A DNA stretch of 64,000 nt from Lachnospiraceae bacterium (GTDB taxonomy: Bacteria > Bacillota > Clostridia > Lachnospirales > Lachnospiraceae). Shown in pieces: positions 26,104 to 34,234 of the stretch. Made by a program: the position numbers and the translations under genes. The stretch spans positions 1 through 64,000 of the forward strand of contig JAAWRC010000017.1 in the NCBI GenBank assembly GCA_022800815.1. Direction: 5' to 3'. Every line of letters starts with the position of its first letter. Position 1 is the first letter of the stretch. The notes below the pieces were generated by a model. That model was not told where the DNA came from and searched no databases. It worked only from the letters and a program-made list of their open reading frames with translations.

Positions 26104-28017
26104 TTACAACTTTCGAGCCATTTCCATATTCCTATAAAAAATATCCGGTTTCCATTCATCAAGCTCCTGAAAAATCCGATCCATTTTACCAATGATCTCT
26201 TCGTGTTTTTCTTTTGTCCAATTCTCAATATATCGGTCATACATCCATGTCCCGACTTCTTTCCCGACCTTCTTTAATTCTAAACGATCCATTCCTATAG
26301 GATTATTGTCAAAAAATATGTCTTTTCCTGTATATAAGCAACTTCTGTAATATAAGAATTCTACGCAAAAACACTTATATACGTCTTTTTGGCAGTTTTT
26401 AGGGCTTAAATCCTTCAAGTGAAAAAGCAAGTCATCATATTCGTCCATCGTCCTTGGATTCCATGCATGATTAAAGGCCATGCCTGGATTTGCCCCTGCA
26501 TTGATGACTTCTATCCCAATTAGCGGATATTCATACGAAATTGTTCCATAAACCGTCAATGCATAATTTAATCCTTCCTCTTTCATTTGGATTGGAGAAA
26601 CCATTGCGTCAATTTTCGTTATATTCGGATATCTTTTTAGATAATTCTCAATTATAATAAAATCTCTTTTTGACGCAGACGGATGCATTTTTAGATACCA
26701 ATCATAATCTGGTGTTTTTAGCGAAATTTCACCTATGTGGATTAACCACGAAATACGATTGTTATCAAAAATCTGTTCGCCACAAAAATAGCAATCCTCT
26801 TCAAAAATTGAAGGACAAATAAGCACTTTTATCTTATTATTGTCTTTTAATATTCTTTCGCTGCTTTTTATAGCAAAAACATTCCTGTCTTTTCCGTGCG
26901 TTGCTATGTATTCCCCTCCACCAAACAACCTTTCGTTCAGCTTCTCCTCAGCCCACTTTAAACCATAAATCTGTTCCTGTTCAGAAAGCTCATTCCAAAA
27001 TTTTTTGAAATATGGATAACTTTGGCAGACACAAAAATCCAAGGTCATCCTTGCAAAATAGTCGGTATCCGTATATGTCGGTATATGAAAGGAGACCGCA
27101 ATGTCCCTTATGAATCCATCCCAACACACTCCGTCCCCAAGTAAAACGGCTTTTACCTTTCCATTCTTTAAATAATCATACCAGAAGACAACATACTCTA
27201 TGGTTTCTATTAAAAAAGCTTTCAAAGATTCATCGTTTGCTTCAAATGGCGGCACAAAATGCCTTAACAAAAACCTGATTATGGTGGTTCCGAAGTGGAT
27301 ATCGTAAATTTTTATTTTGTCCCAATCCTGCCACGTGCGCAAATTACACCATATTGATGAAAACAACCGGTCAACTTCCTGCTTCTGCGTTTGTGAGAGC
27401 TCGTATCTTATGAGTTCATCCATGTTAAATGAGTTAAATATTTTCAACATCGTTTTGGACGCATTTCCATATGTTGCGCCAAACCTGAAATAGCCTTTTA
27501 TTTTTGCATTATACTTTTTTGCAAAATAGTTGCCGCAGTACGCCTGCGGTATTATCCTGATCAATGCATGTTTGTTATCAAAGGGAATAAGAATTTCGTT
27601 TTGTGTTTCTGCTTCATTGTCTACTCCAGCAAACCCATACCCGGACCATAACTTTTTGTTAAAGTCAATAAATCTTTTTATGGAATCATCTTCAATAAAA
27701 ATATGTCTGTCATCCCAAACGAAAAAATCAATCCCAATACTTAGGCCAATTTTGTTAAACGCATCAATAATATCATTGGCATATCTGTATGTCGCAATTA
27801 CGACAGGCCATTTTCTGACGGAGGCCGCATAATCATCTATACTAATTATAGGCTTATCATAAATCCGATTGCCGCATCTGCGATTATCTATAAAGGCTAT
27901 GATTTTATCCATATCAGAAATTGCATGAATCAGATCCTCCGCATCTATACCCGTCCCGTAAACATAAAACTCTCCAGCATTTTTCAGAAACTCCCTGTCT
28001 ATATATCCTTGTTCCAT
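26104..28017 (-). CDS. Uncharacterised capsule/glycosyltransferase-like protein with N-terminal Rossmann-like domain
   Basis: A 637-aa protein I do not recognise as a whole. Residues ~15-100 (EFYVYGTGIDAEDLIHAI ... IIAFIDNRRCGNRIYDKPI) are the island's recurrent Rossmann-like domain. The rest has GT-B-like hints: WYLKMHPSASKRDFIII resembles the HP motif of capsule or glycerophosphate transferases, and ALTVYGTISYEYPLIGIEV could be the donor-site Glu segment. No membrane helix is obvious. It is the most AT-rich gene of the island with many AAA, ATA and TTT codons, which suggests a separate acquisition. Start ATG is well supported by GGGAGGACCGATAT. Confidence 0.6.
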   Translation of the reverse strand: MEQGYIDREFLKNAGEFYVYGTGIDAEDLIHAISDMDKIIAFIDNRRCGNRIYDKPIISIDDYAASVRKWPVVIATYRYANDIIDAFNKIGLSIGIDFFVWDDRHIFIEDDSIKRFIDFNKKLWSGYGFAGVDNEAETQNEILIPFDNKHALIRIIPQAYCGNYFAKKYNAKIKGYFRFGATYGNASKTMLKIFNSFNMDELIRYELSQTQKQEVDRLFSSIWCNLRTWQDWDKIKIYDIHFGTTIIRFLLRHFVPPFEANDESLKAFLIETIEYVVFWYDYLKNGKVKAVLLGDGVCWDGFIRDIAVSFHIPTYTDTDYFARMTLDFCVCQSYPYFKKFWNELSEQEQIYGLKWAEEKLNERLFGGGEYIATHGKDRNVFAIKSSERILKDNNKIKVLICPSIFEEDCYFCGEQIFDNNRISWLIHIGEISLKTPDYDWYLKMHPSASKRDFIIIENYLKRYPNITKIDAMVSPIQMKEEGLNYALTVYGTISYEYPLIGIEVINAGANPGMAFNHAWNPRTMDEYDDLLFHLKDLSPKNCQKDVYKCFCVEFLYYRSCLYTGKDIFFDNNPIGMDRLELKKVGKEVGTWMYDRYIENWTKEKHEEIIGKMDRIFQELDEWKPDIFYRNMEMARKL

Positions 28018-28145
28018 ATATCGGTCCTCCCAATGTCATGTCTTCCATCTCCTGAAAGCTCTGTTGCTCCAGCATAGAAACTAACATTCCATTCGCCGTT
28101 TCCATCGTATGAACCAAATCTAACAGCCGTCTTTTATCTTCCGTG
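28018..28145 (-). pseudogene. Possible 5' remnant of a helical N-terminal domain gene
   Basis: Between the two flanking genes an open frame reads KRRLLDLVHTMETANGML then VSMLEQQSFQEMEDM, just before the ribosome site of the 26104 gene. This amphipathic pattern resembles the N-terminal helical domain of the 856-aa protein at 30876 (IEEAHEQVIKCIEKKRLAEA). There is no good start codon and the frame closes upstream, so it looks like a leftover of a deleted or replaced gene. It may equally be chance coding potential. Confidence 0.3.
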
Positions 28146-29357
28146 TCACTCCTGCCCTAATCTTTCAATCAGATCAACAACCCTCTTACTTGCACAGCCA
28201 TCCTCTATAATTCCGGTTCTTTTTATAAACCATTCCGCTTTTTCTCTATATACATCCTGATCAAATGTTAAAATGTTTTTTTCCAGTTCATCGTTTGTGC
28301 TCGCAACCGGAAAAGGAATTTCTTCCAATTCAAACATTAAATGTCCTCTGTCCACAATGTATTCCCGCAAATCATCCGCATAAATGAAACCTGGAACGTG
28401 CGTCAAAAAGCTTTCAAAAATAACAGTGGAATAATCCGTCAGGCATGCATCGCTTGCTGCGATAATCTCACTCACATCCGGCCTCTGGCTTACATCAATC
28501 AGTCTCCGATTGTTCTCACGTACTGGAAAGCGCTCCATCTGTGCCGCAAGCTGGGGATGCAAACGTAAAAATACATACCATTCCCCACCAAACCGTTTTT
28601 CCAGTGCGGTAATCAATCTTTCAAAATCAACAGAACAAAACTCCGCTTTTACGCTTCTGTTTTTAGTTTGACTCCCGCCTCGAAAAGTGGGGGCATACAA
28701 CAAAATCTTTGCATCAAGGGGAATATGACACTCCTTGCGAAACTGTACATGCATCTCCTCAATTTCATGAAATAAAGCATCGCATCGAGGTGTTCCTGTT
28801 TCCAATATCGTTCCCTTATATATCAGTCCTTCCGGCCACATATCGGTACACCATCTGCTGCCGGATAAAGCATAATCCATCATTTTAGAATCATACTCGC
28901 TGACCAGATAAGCCATCTGAGGCAACTGCTTTCCCCTATATTTACCAATCGGCTTTAACGCCAGAGTACCATGCCAAGTCTGCAGGTATACCGTTCCCTT
29001 TCTTTTTTTTGTTCCATAAACTGTTCTTGTATTCGCAATCCAGAATCTTGCCGTAGATAAATGATATGCTCTTGTCCATAATGAGCTTTTTACCTTCTGA
29101 ATTTCTTTTGGAAACTTCTTTTCCATATCGTCCACGAGCCAGATAATCTTATATGCGGTTTGGCCCTGTTGATTCCTTCTCAGCAGTTCTTTTGCAATAT
29201 ACTTTGGACTACATCCATATCCGCCCTTCCCCTCAAACGTCCACATCACTATTTTATATGGATCGATCGGAAAAACCCAACACGCATAATATGCCAGACT
29301 TGAAAGAAAAGCCTTCAATTTTCGCCAGAAGATATATTGTTTTTCCGCAAAATTCAT
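28146..29357 (-). CDS. CDP-glycerol glycerophosphotransferase family protein (TagB/TagF-like)
   Basis: A 403-aa member of the glycerophosphotransferase family used in teichoic-acid synthesis. Family motifs in order: YLQTWHGTLALKPIG, SGSRWCTDMW, ILETGTPRCDALF, ILLYAPTFRGG, VFLRLHPQL, ACLTDYSTVIFESFL and PGFIYADD. The N-terminus (FLSSLAYYACWVFPIDPYKIVMW) is hydrophobic and could be a peripheral membrane anchor. Start ATG follows GATGAGGCTGGAAG. It likely adds glycerol-phosphate or another CDP-alditol phosphate, donors for which could be made by the TagD-like proteins at 30476 and elsewhere in the island. Confidence 0.88.
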   Translation of the reverse strand: MNFAEKQYIFWRKLKAFLSSLAYYACWVFPIDPYKIVMWTFEGKGGYGCSPKYIAKELLRRNQQGQTAYKIIWLVDDMEKKFPKEIQKVKSSLWTRAYHLSTARFWIANTRTVYGTKKRKGTVYLQTWHGTLALKPIGKYRGKQLPQMAYLVSEYDSKMMDYALSGSRWCTDMWPEGLIYKGTILETGTPRCDALFHEIEEMHVQFRKECHIPLDAKILLYAPTFRGGSQTKNRSVKAEFCSVDFERLITALEKRFGGEWYVFLRLHPQLAAQMERFPVRENNRRLIDVSQRPDVSEIIAASDACLTDYSTVIFESFLTHVPGFIYADDLREYIVDRGHLMFELEEIPFPVASTNDELEKNILTFDQDVYREKAEWFIKRTGIIEDGCASKRVVDLIERLGQE

Positions 29358-29375
29358 GCTTCCAGCCTCATCTCT

Positions 29376-30416
29376 TTATATTTCAAGCAAATTCAGAAAT
29401 CGTTCCAGACTATAAACCAAAAATTTCTGTTCTCCTGTCAATCCTTCTATGCAGCCTGGCCGAAATTCGTTTCTCACCGGTCCCTTCCAGTCCTTCATCC
29501 AGTCATCCGCCGGTCTGGACATCGGAAGTTTTTCAGGCACTTCTAAATCCGGATATTTCATTCGAAACAAATCTCGAATCAAATATTTGCTTTCTCCATT
29601 CCGCACTCTTTTTAAATCTAGGGGTTCTGCCATTTTGAGTCTTTCATAGGGATCAAATGGCTGTATCCCGGCAAATTTGCAAGCATTCGAAAGCGCACCT
29701 GATGCCGATGTGGTATATACCTCTTTGATGAATGCAATAAAATCAATCTTTTCATCGCCTATACGATATAAATCATATACTGACGACATATTTACCGGGT
29801 TCTTTAATACTTTTTCAGGAGCTACAAAGCTAAACCGCTCTACCCACTCGTCATAGTCCCAGTCCCGGGACAGAAGGCGATCCATTCCTCCAAATTCCGT
29901 GTCGGCACAATCTCCATAGACAATCCATTTTGCTCCATTCTCTCTTGCCTGCTTTGCCATTTTATACGCCTGCGGTTCATTCGGTATCGTAGGCGAGCCA
30001 TCATTGCGCATCAGCGCATCCATTGAATCTAAGTAATCCTCCCACCCAACCTCAACAATTACATGTTCAAGATGGTTAATCTCGCAAATCTGACGGGCGG
30101 CCTCTGTCTCGTCCACCGCATTTTTTCCAATACACTTTGCTGTATACGCTTTCGTTCCGGCCGGCATATAGGAAGCCAGTATTGCCGAATCCATCCCGCC
30201 ACTTAAAAATAATGCCGCATGGGACAAATCAAGTTGCGCTAACTGCTTTTTAATATTCAGGTCAATGTCCTCCGCTGTTTTGCATGGCGTTTTTTCCGTA
30301 CCTTTAATTAAGTCATGATCTTGATGCCGTACTCTTTCTTTAAAACAAATATCCTTATTATATACATAACGAAATGTTAAATACGAGCTCATACAGTATT
30401 CTTTATCAACTTTCAT
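29376..30416 (-). CDS. Asparagine synthase-related ATP-dependent ligase lacking the glutaminase domain
   Basis: A 346-aa protein. The PP-loop ATP-pyrophosphatase motif LFLSGGMDSAILASYMP is at about residue 80, followed by VDETEAARQI, a VYGDCADTEFGGMDRLL segment and RNGESKYLIRDLFR, all typical of the AsnB C-terminal synthetase domain. The N-terminal Ntn glutaminase of AsnB, with its Cys2, is absent; only ~70 residues of other sequence precede the PP-loop. It would need free ammonia or a partner glutaminase. In this context it might amidate a uronic or nonulosonic acid carboxylate, but that is inference. Confidence 0.8.
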   Translation of the reverse strand: MKVDKEYCMSSYLTFRYVYNKDICFKERVRHQDHDLIKGTEKTPCKTAEDIDLNIKKQLAQLDLSHAALFLSGGMDSAILASYMPAGTKAYTAKCIGKNAVDETEAARQICEINHLEHVIVEVGWEDYLDSMDALMRNDGSPTIPNEPQAYKMAKQARENGAKWIVYGDCADTEFGGMDRLLSRDWDYDEWVERFSFVAPEKVLKNPVNMSSVYDLYRIGDEKIDFIAFIKEVYTTSASGALSNACKFAGIQPFDPYERLKMAEPLDLKRVRNGESKYLIRDLFRMKYPDLEVPEKLPMSRPADDWMKDWKGPVRNEFRPGCIEGLTGEQKFLVYSLERFLNLLEI

Positions 30417-30475
30417 TTCCCTTTCACCTCACCCGTGTTCTCAGGATATAATTCTAAAACAAAAGCGTTGTCTCT

Positions 30476-30892
30476 CTAACAAATCTCTTTTCTTATTTTT
30501 GAAGATGATATTCCATCTGTGTATGGAAAATAAATCACATCAACACCTTCTTGACGAAGCTTTTTTTCATACTCCTTATAACATTCCTTTTTTGCGGCAT
30601 CACTTCCTTTAAACAGCACGTCAAAGCGATACCGCATCCAAGCTTCGTATTTATCTATATTTTCTTCACATACAACGCAATCCACATAACGAATACTTTC
30701 TACAATTTCAATTCTCTGTTTATATAAGATAACAGGAAGGTTTCCTTTTAACTCTAATGTAAGTTTATCACTGCATACCCCCACAATCAGATACTCACAT
30801 TGTTCTTTTGCTTTTCTCAAAATGTTCAGATGGCCTGTATGAAACAAATCAAATACGCCTGATGTATAACCAACTTTATATTTCTTCTCCAT
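30476..30892 (-). CDS. TagD-like glycerol-3-phosphate cytidylyltransferase family protein
   Basis: A 138-aa single-domain nucleotidyltransferase starting MEKKYKVGYTSGVFDLFHTGHLNILRKA (first 20 residues include the HxGH neighbourhood) and ending with DGISSSKIRKEI, matching the conserved ISST.IR element. It closely resembles the C-terminal domain of the four-domain protein at 5296. I chose the ATG at 30892 after AGGGAGA; the track start is much longer and lies inside the upstream gene. It overlaps that gene's end by 17 nt. Likely product CDP-glycerol or a related CDP-alditol. Confidence 0.88.
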   Translation of the reverse strand: MEKKYKVGYTSGVFDLFHTGHLNILRKAKEQCEYLIVGVCSDKLTLELKGNLPVILYKQRIEIVESIRYVDCVVCEENIDKYEAWMRYRFDVLFKGSDAAKKECYKEYEKKLRQEGVDVIYFPYTDGISSSKIRKEIC

Positions 30893-33446
30893 TTCTCCCT
30901 CTTTTGATAATAGCCTCATAAACCTTTTGCCCACAATTGCCCTCAGGCGAAGCATTCCAATCGGCACACACTTCCAAGCACCTGTCCCTTTCAAAGCTTT
31001 CTCCGATTATCCTGTCATTTGCTATTGCCAACATCGAATTCCAGACATCCTCAAAACAGATATAGCTTCCCCCGCTGTCATTAACCATAAAGCCTGTTTT
31101 ACTCTTAGATATTACTTCTTCCATGTCAAAATTTATTGGAACTTCTGTCATTTTCCCTGTATCAGGGTCGAAATCATACACCCTCCTTGTGGGAAAATAA
31201 TTGAATCGCATCTTATTTTGATTCTTGTCATTAAAACAAAAATTACCCATGGCCCAGTTAGGCATATAGGGACTAACATCGTTCGTTTCGGTTTTTATAG
31301 GCGGCTTCCACTCTGAAACCACTTTTGTATCCCGGTCCAGAAGTACAAACTTGTTCGCCAACATCGGTGGAAAAATACACTTTCCATCCGTCCGCCGTAC
31401 AGGTCCGGCAAAAAATAACCGGTTACATGCGTCGTGTTTATTTCTGTCAATGGACTCAAGCCCGTCAATATGCAAGTTATAATGCGTATAGGAATCATCT
31501 ACAATATTCCATACGGTTATGGCAGTTCCCTTATATGGAATAAACCACATTTCATCAGCATCCATCTTCTGGCAGGAAATCGAAGAACAAAAATACCCAA
31601 CTTCGATTGGCCTTCTTTCTATTTCAAGAGTTTCCTGATCTATAAACATGATTTCCTTTCCATCCGGCCTGATAATAATGAATTTTCCTTTCCAGATGGT
31701 GAAACCCGAAGGTACACTTATATTTTCATTCTCCTCGCCACTCGTCTCATACATATAGTACTTGCCAATGCCATCGACATAATCAACTTTCTCGCTGACC
31801 AAATCTACCTTGACAAAGGAATCATACTTGCCAGGCATCAAATACAGACAGTCATTTCTCACATAGCCCGCAACAAACATCTGCTCGCCGCTTTGGCATT
31901 TCTTTTTTAGATTGATGCGCCGTATGTCTTTCGTGTCCGTATCTATTATCAGAACATTCTCCGTTCTTATCGGAGTGCATATAATCTTTTCCTTCCATGC
32001 GATTACCGAGTTATACATATTCGGTTCACCGGGCAGTTCACAAAACCACCGATAATCGTATTGTCCGGTTACATCCTTATAGATCTGCCTTCCCTGTGTC
32101 AGACAATATGCGTTTAACGCTTTTTCAGATGTCAATACCTTGAAGACTTCCCCACGCCAGTCATTCTCATCAGGTGCAACACTTAATCTGTTATTCAATA
32201 TAAAGACCGGTTTTCCGGAAACCTCAAAAAGTGAAACCACGCTCGTCCCGGCATCCCCGATATACGCATCGCTGAACGCAATACTCGCCTCGATATCCGG
32301 CGTGTCATCGTAAATTCCGATATTTTCCTCCTTGAAATACCTGACTAAGACATCATATTCATCCAGATAATCTCGTCGCATGGATTCAAAGGTAGACCGG
32401 AGCAGCGGATGAGGTCTCCAGAGAATGCAGGCATCATCAACTTCCTTAAACGTGTCGAACACGTACTTAAGTTTCGTCAGGAAGTTCTCTGTGTTCTCCA
32501 GCATCCCGGCAATGGACGTGTTATAGAAATAAACCCGCTTCCCCTCCATTTTCTCTTTCCATTCCGTAGATGCTTCCGGCGGATCTTGACAAAGCCGGAG
32601 TACCCGGTCAAACTTTGGCGAACCAAGAGGAAGGAACTTACTCCTGGGTATCTGCAGGTCAAACTGATCAATGATCGCCTTTGACTGCACCACGATATAG
32701 TCCGCATAGATATATGAAGGACACAGGCTCTGCCCCTCGCTCATCTTTCCGCATGTAGCATAGTACGGGACATACACCAGGCAGTCCGTCAATGTCTTAA
32801 GTCTCTTCGAGTAGTAGTCCGGATGGACCGATGTCACGTAGTTGTATTCATCATAGGGATTATGGATGAAGATCATATCCGGATGATGCTCTTCCAGATT
32901 AAACCCCGCATAATTCACGATCGGTACATAGTCTGGATAATCCTCCGCCTCGTAATGGAATTTTGAAAAAGTTCCGTCAGAATTCCTGTCAAAATATGGT
33001 ATAGGAATCACATACGCCTGACAGTTTGAATCCGCATCTGCCGCCATCCAGATGGACTCCAGGGAATCCCACATGGATGCCTTGTACGGTAGGAACACCG
33101 CCTCGTACTGAGTCGGAATGTTGTGTCTGAGTTCATTCTCTGCGGCGATAATCCTCCTGTCGAGCCTCTTTCTTAACTGTCTGGCGCTCGGCCTCCCGGT
33201 CAGGATGTCCTCATGGAACTGGTAGACCTCCTCGCAGTATTCCTCCAGGATATGAACTGCCTCGGTTCCCTCCCCCTCCAGCCTGTCAACGAACGTCCCC
33301 ACCTGAATGGCTCCCTGTTGACAATCCTCCAGCAGCCGAGCGGCTTCGGCAAGCCGCTTCTTCTCTATACACTTTATCACCTGCTCATGAGCTTCCTCTA
33401 TTGATGACAGGACGTCCATGCACTGTGTTTTATAATATTTCCTCAT
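30876..33446 (-). CDS. Large glycerophosphotransferase-like protein with C-terminal β-propeller-like region
   Basis: About 856 aa. Residues ~8-80 form a helical domain (IEEAHEQVIKCIEKKRLAEA, EGEGTEAVHILEEYCEEVYQ). Residues ~100-450 look GT-B/glycerophosphotransferase-like: FLPLGSPKFDRVL, ACILWRPHPLLRSTFESM, and AYIGDAGTSVVSLFEVSGKP. From ~490 to ~830 there are repeated short β-rich blocks (IWKGKFIIIRPDGKEIMFID, EMWFIPYKGTAITVWNI) that resemble propeller blades. No membrane helix or signal. I chose the ATG at 33446, two nt after the GDPD stop with GGAGG twelve nt upstream. Predicted polymer-building or glycan-sensing transferase; specificity unknown. Confidence 0.72.
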   Translation of the reverse strand: MRKYYKTQCMDVLSSIEEAHEQVIKCIEKKRLAEAARLLEDCQQGAIQVGTFVDRLEGEGTEAVHILEEYCEEVYQFHEDILTGRPSARQLRKRLDRRIIAAENELRHNIPTQYEAVFLPYKASMWDSLESIWMAADADSNCQAYVIPIPYFDRNSDGTFSKFHYEAEDYPDYVPIVNYAGFNLEEHHPDMIFIHNPYDEYNYVTSVHPDYYSKRLKTLTDCLVYVPYYATCGKMSEGQSLCPSYIYADYIVVQSKAIIDQFDLQIPRSKFLPLGSPKFDRVLRLCQDPPEASTEWKEKMEGKRVYFYNTSIAGMLENTENFLTKLKYVFDTFKEVDDACILWRPHPLLRSTFESMRRDYLDEYDVLVRYFKEENIGIYDDTPDIEASIAFSDAYIGDAGTSVVSLFEVSGKPVFILNNRLSVAPDENDWRGEVFKVLTSEKALNAYCLTQGRQIYKDVTGQYDYRWFCELPGEPNMYNSVIAWKEKIICTPIRTENVLIIDTDTKDIRRINLKKKCQSGEQMFVAGYVRNDCLYLMPGKYDSFVKVDLVSEKVDYVDGIGKYYMYETSGEENENISVPSGFTIWKGKFIIIRPDGKEIMFIDQETLEIERRPIEVGYFCSSISCQKMDADEMWFIPYKGTAITVWNIVDDSYTHYNLHIDGLESIDRNKHDACNRLFFAGPVRRTDGKCIFPPMLANKFVLLDRDTKVVSEWKPPIKTETNDVSPYMPNWAMGNFCFNDKNQNKMRFNYFPTRRVYDFDPDTGKMTEVPINFDMEEVISKSKTGFMVNDSGGSYICFEDVWNSMLAIANDRIIGESFERDRCLEVCADWNASPEGNCGQKVYEAIIKRGRNGEEI

Positions 33447-33447
33447 A

Positions 33448-34179
33448 CTACAGATAAACCTCCGGCTCATTTAAGAACACGTCCGTGATTCCTTTCTTTT
33501 CAAGTTCTTTCAATCCCAATCTGCCGCCCGTAGGCTTCTCCGGGTAGAGATGTCCGCCAAGCCAGGCTCTTACCGTATAGTCTTTTATCTTCCCGGCCGA
33601 CACGTCTATGCCCCGCCAGAATGGGTGAATCGCATTTGCCCCACAGCCGCCCTTCAACTTATAAAGACAGTCGGATGCCTTCCCGTCAAGGATCCCAATC
33701 TCAGCATCAGGCAAGAGATTCCTCAGCTTCTCCAATGATGAGGCGGAAAAGCTTGACCAGACAACTTGTTTCTGAAGACTGCGTTCTCTCACCAGCTCTG
33801 TGATCTTCCCTTCCATTCCCTCATAGGGATAGATACTGTTTTTCAGTTCAATGTTCAGAAGCAGCCCTGCCCTTAATTTATTCTCCAATAAATCCAGAAC
33901 CTCATCGATTGTAGGAATATGCTCCGGCTCTTCCTTCCCCGTATGGATGTGGAAAGTCTTTAACTCCTCCAGCGTATAATCCCTGACAAACCCGCAACCA
34001 TCTGTCGTGCGGTCAATCCGCTCGTCATGAATGACGACCATCTTGCTGTCCCTCGTAAGTTGTATGTCCAGTTCTATACCGCAGAGTCCCTTCTCATAGA
34101 GCTTTGCCGCCCTGGAAAACGCAGTCAGCGTGTTCTCCGGATATCGCTGCGAGCACCCTCTGTGCGCCCATATCTTCAT
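33448..34179 (-). CDS. Glycerophosphodiester phosphodiesterase
   Basis: A 243-aa TIM-barrel GDPD. The motifs are all present: MKIWAHRGCSQRYPENTLTA with catalytic HRG and ENT, GIELDIQLTRDSKMVVIHDE with the metal Glu/Asp pair and second catalytic His, and LLLNIELKNS. It lacks a signal peptide, so it should hydrolyse glycerophosphodiesters in the cytosol to glycerol-3-phosphate and an alcohol. In this island it may recycle glycerol-3-phosphate for the TagD-like enzymes. Start ATG follows GTGAGGGCTAA. Confidence 0.92.
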   Translation of the reverse strand: MKIWAHRGCSQRYPENTLTAFSRAAKLYEKGLCGIELDIQLTRDSKMVVIHDERIDRTTDGCGFVRDYTLEELKTFHIHTGKEEPEHIPTIDEVLDLLENKLRAGLLLNIELKNSIYPYEGMEGKITELVRERSLQKQVVWSSFSASSLEKLRNLLPDAEIGILDGKASDCLYKLKGGCGANAIHPFWRGIDVSAGKIKDYTVRAWLGGHLYPEKPTGGRLGLKELEKKGITDVFLNEPEVYL

Positions 34180-34234
34180 TTAGCCCTCACCCGCTTGTCT
34201 CCATAGCCAGTTATTCATGACCAATTTCAATTTC

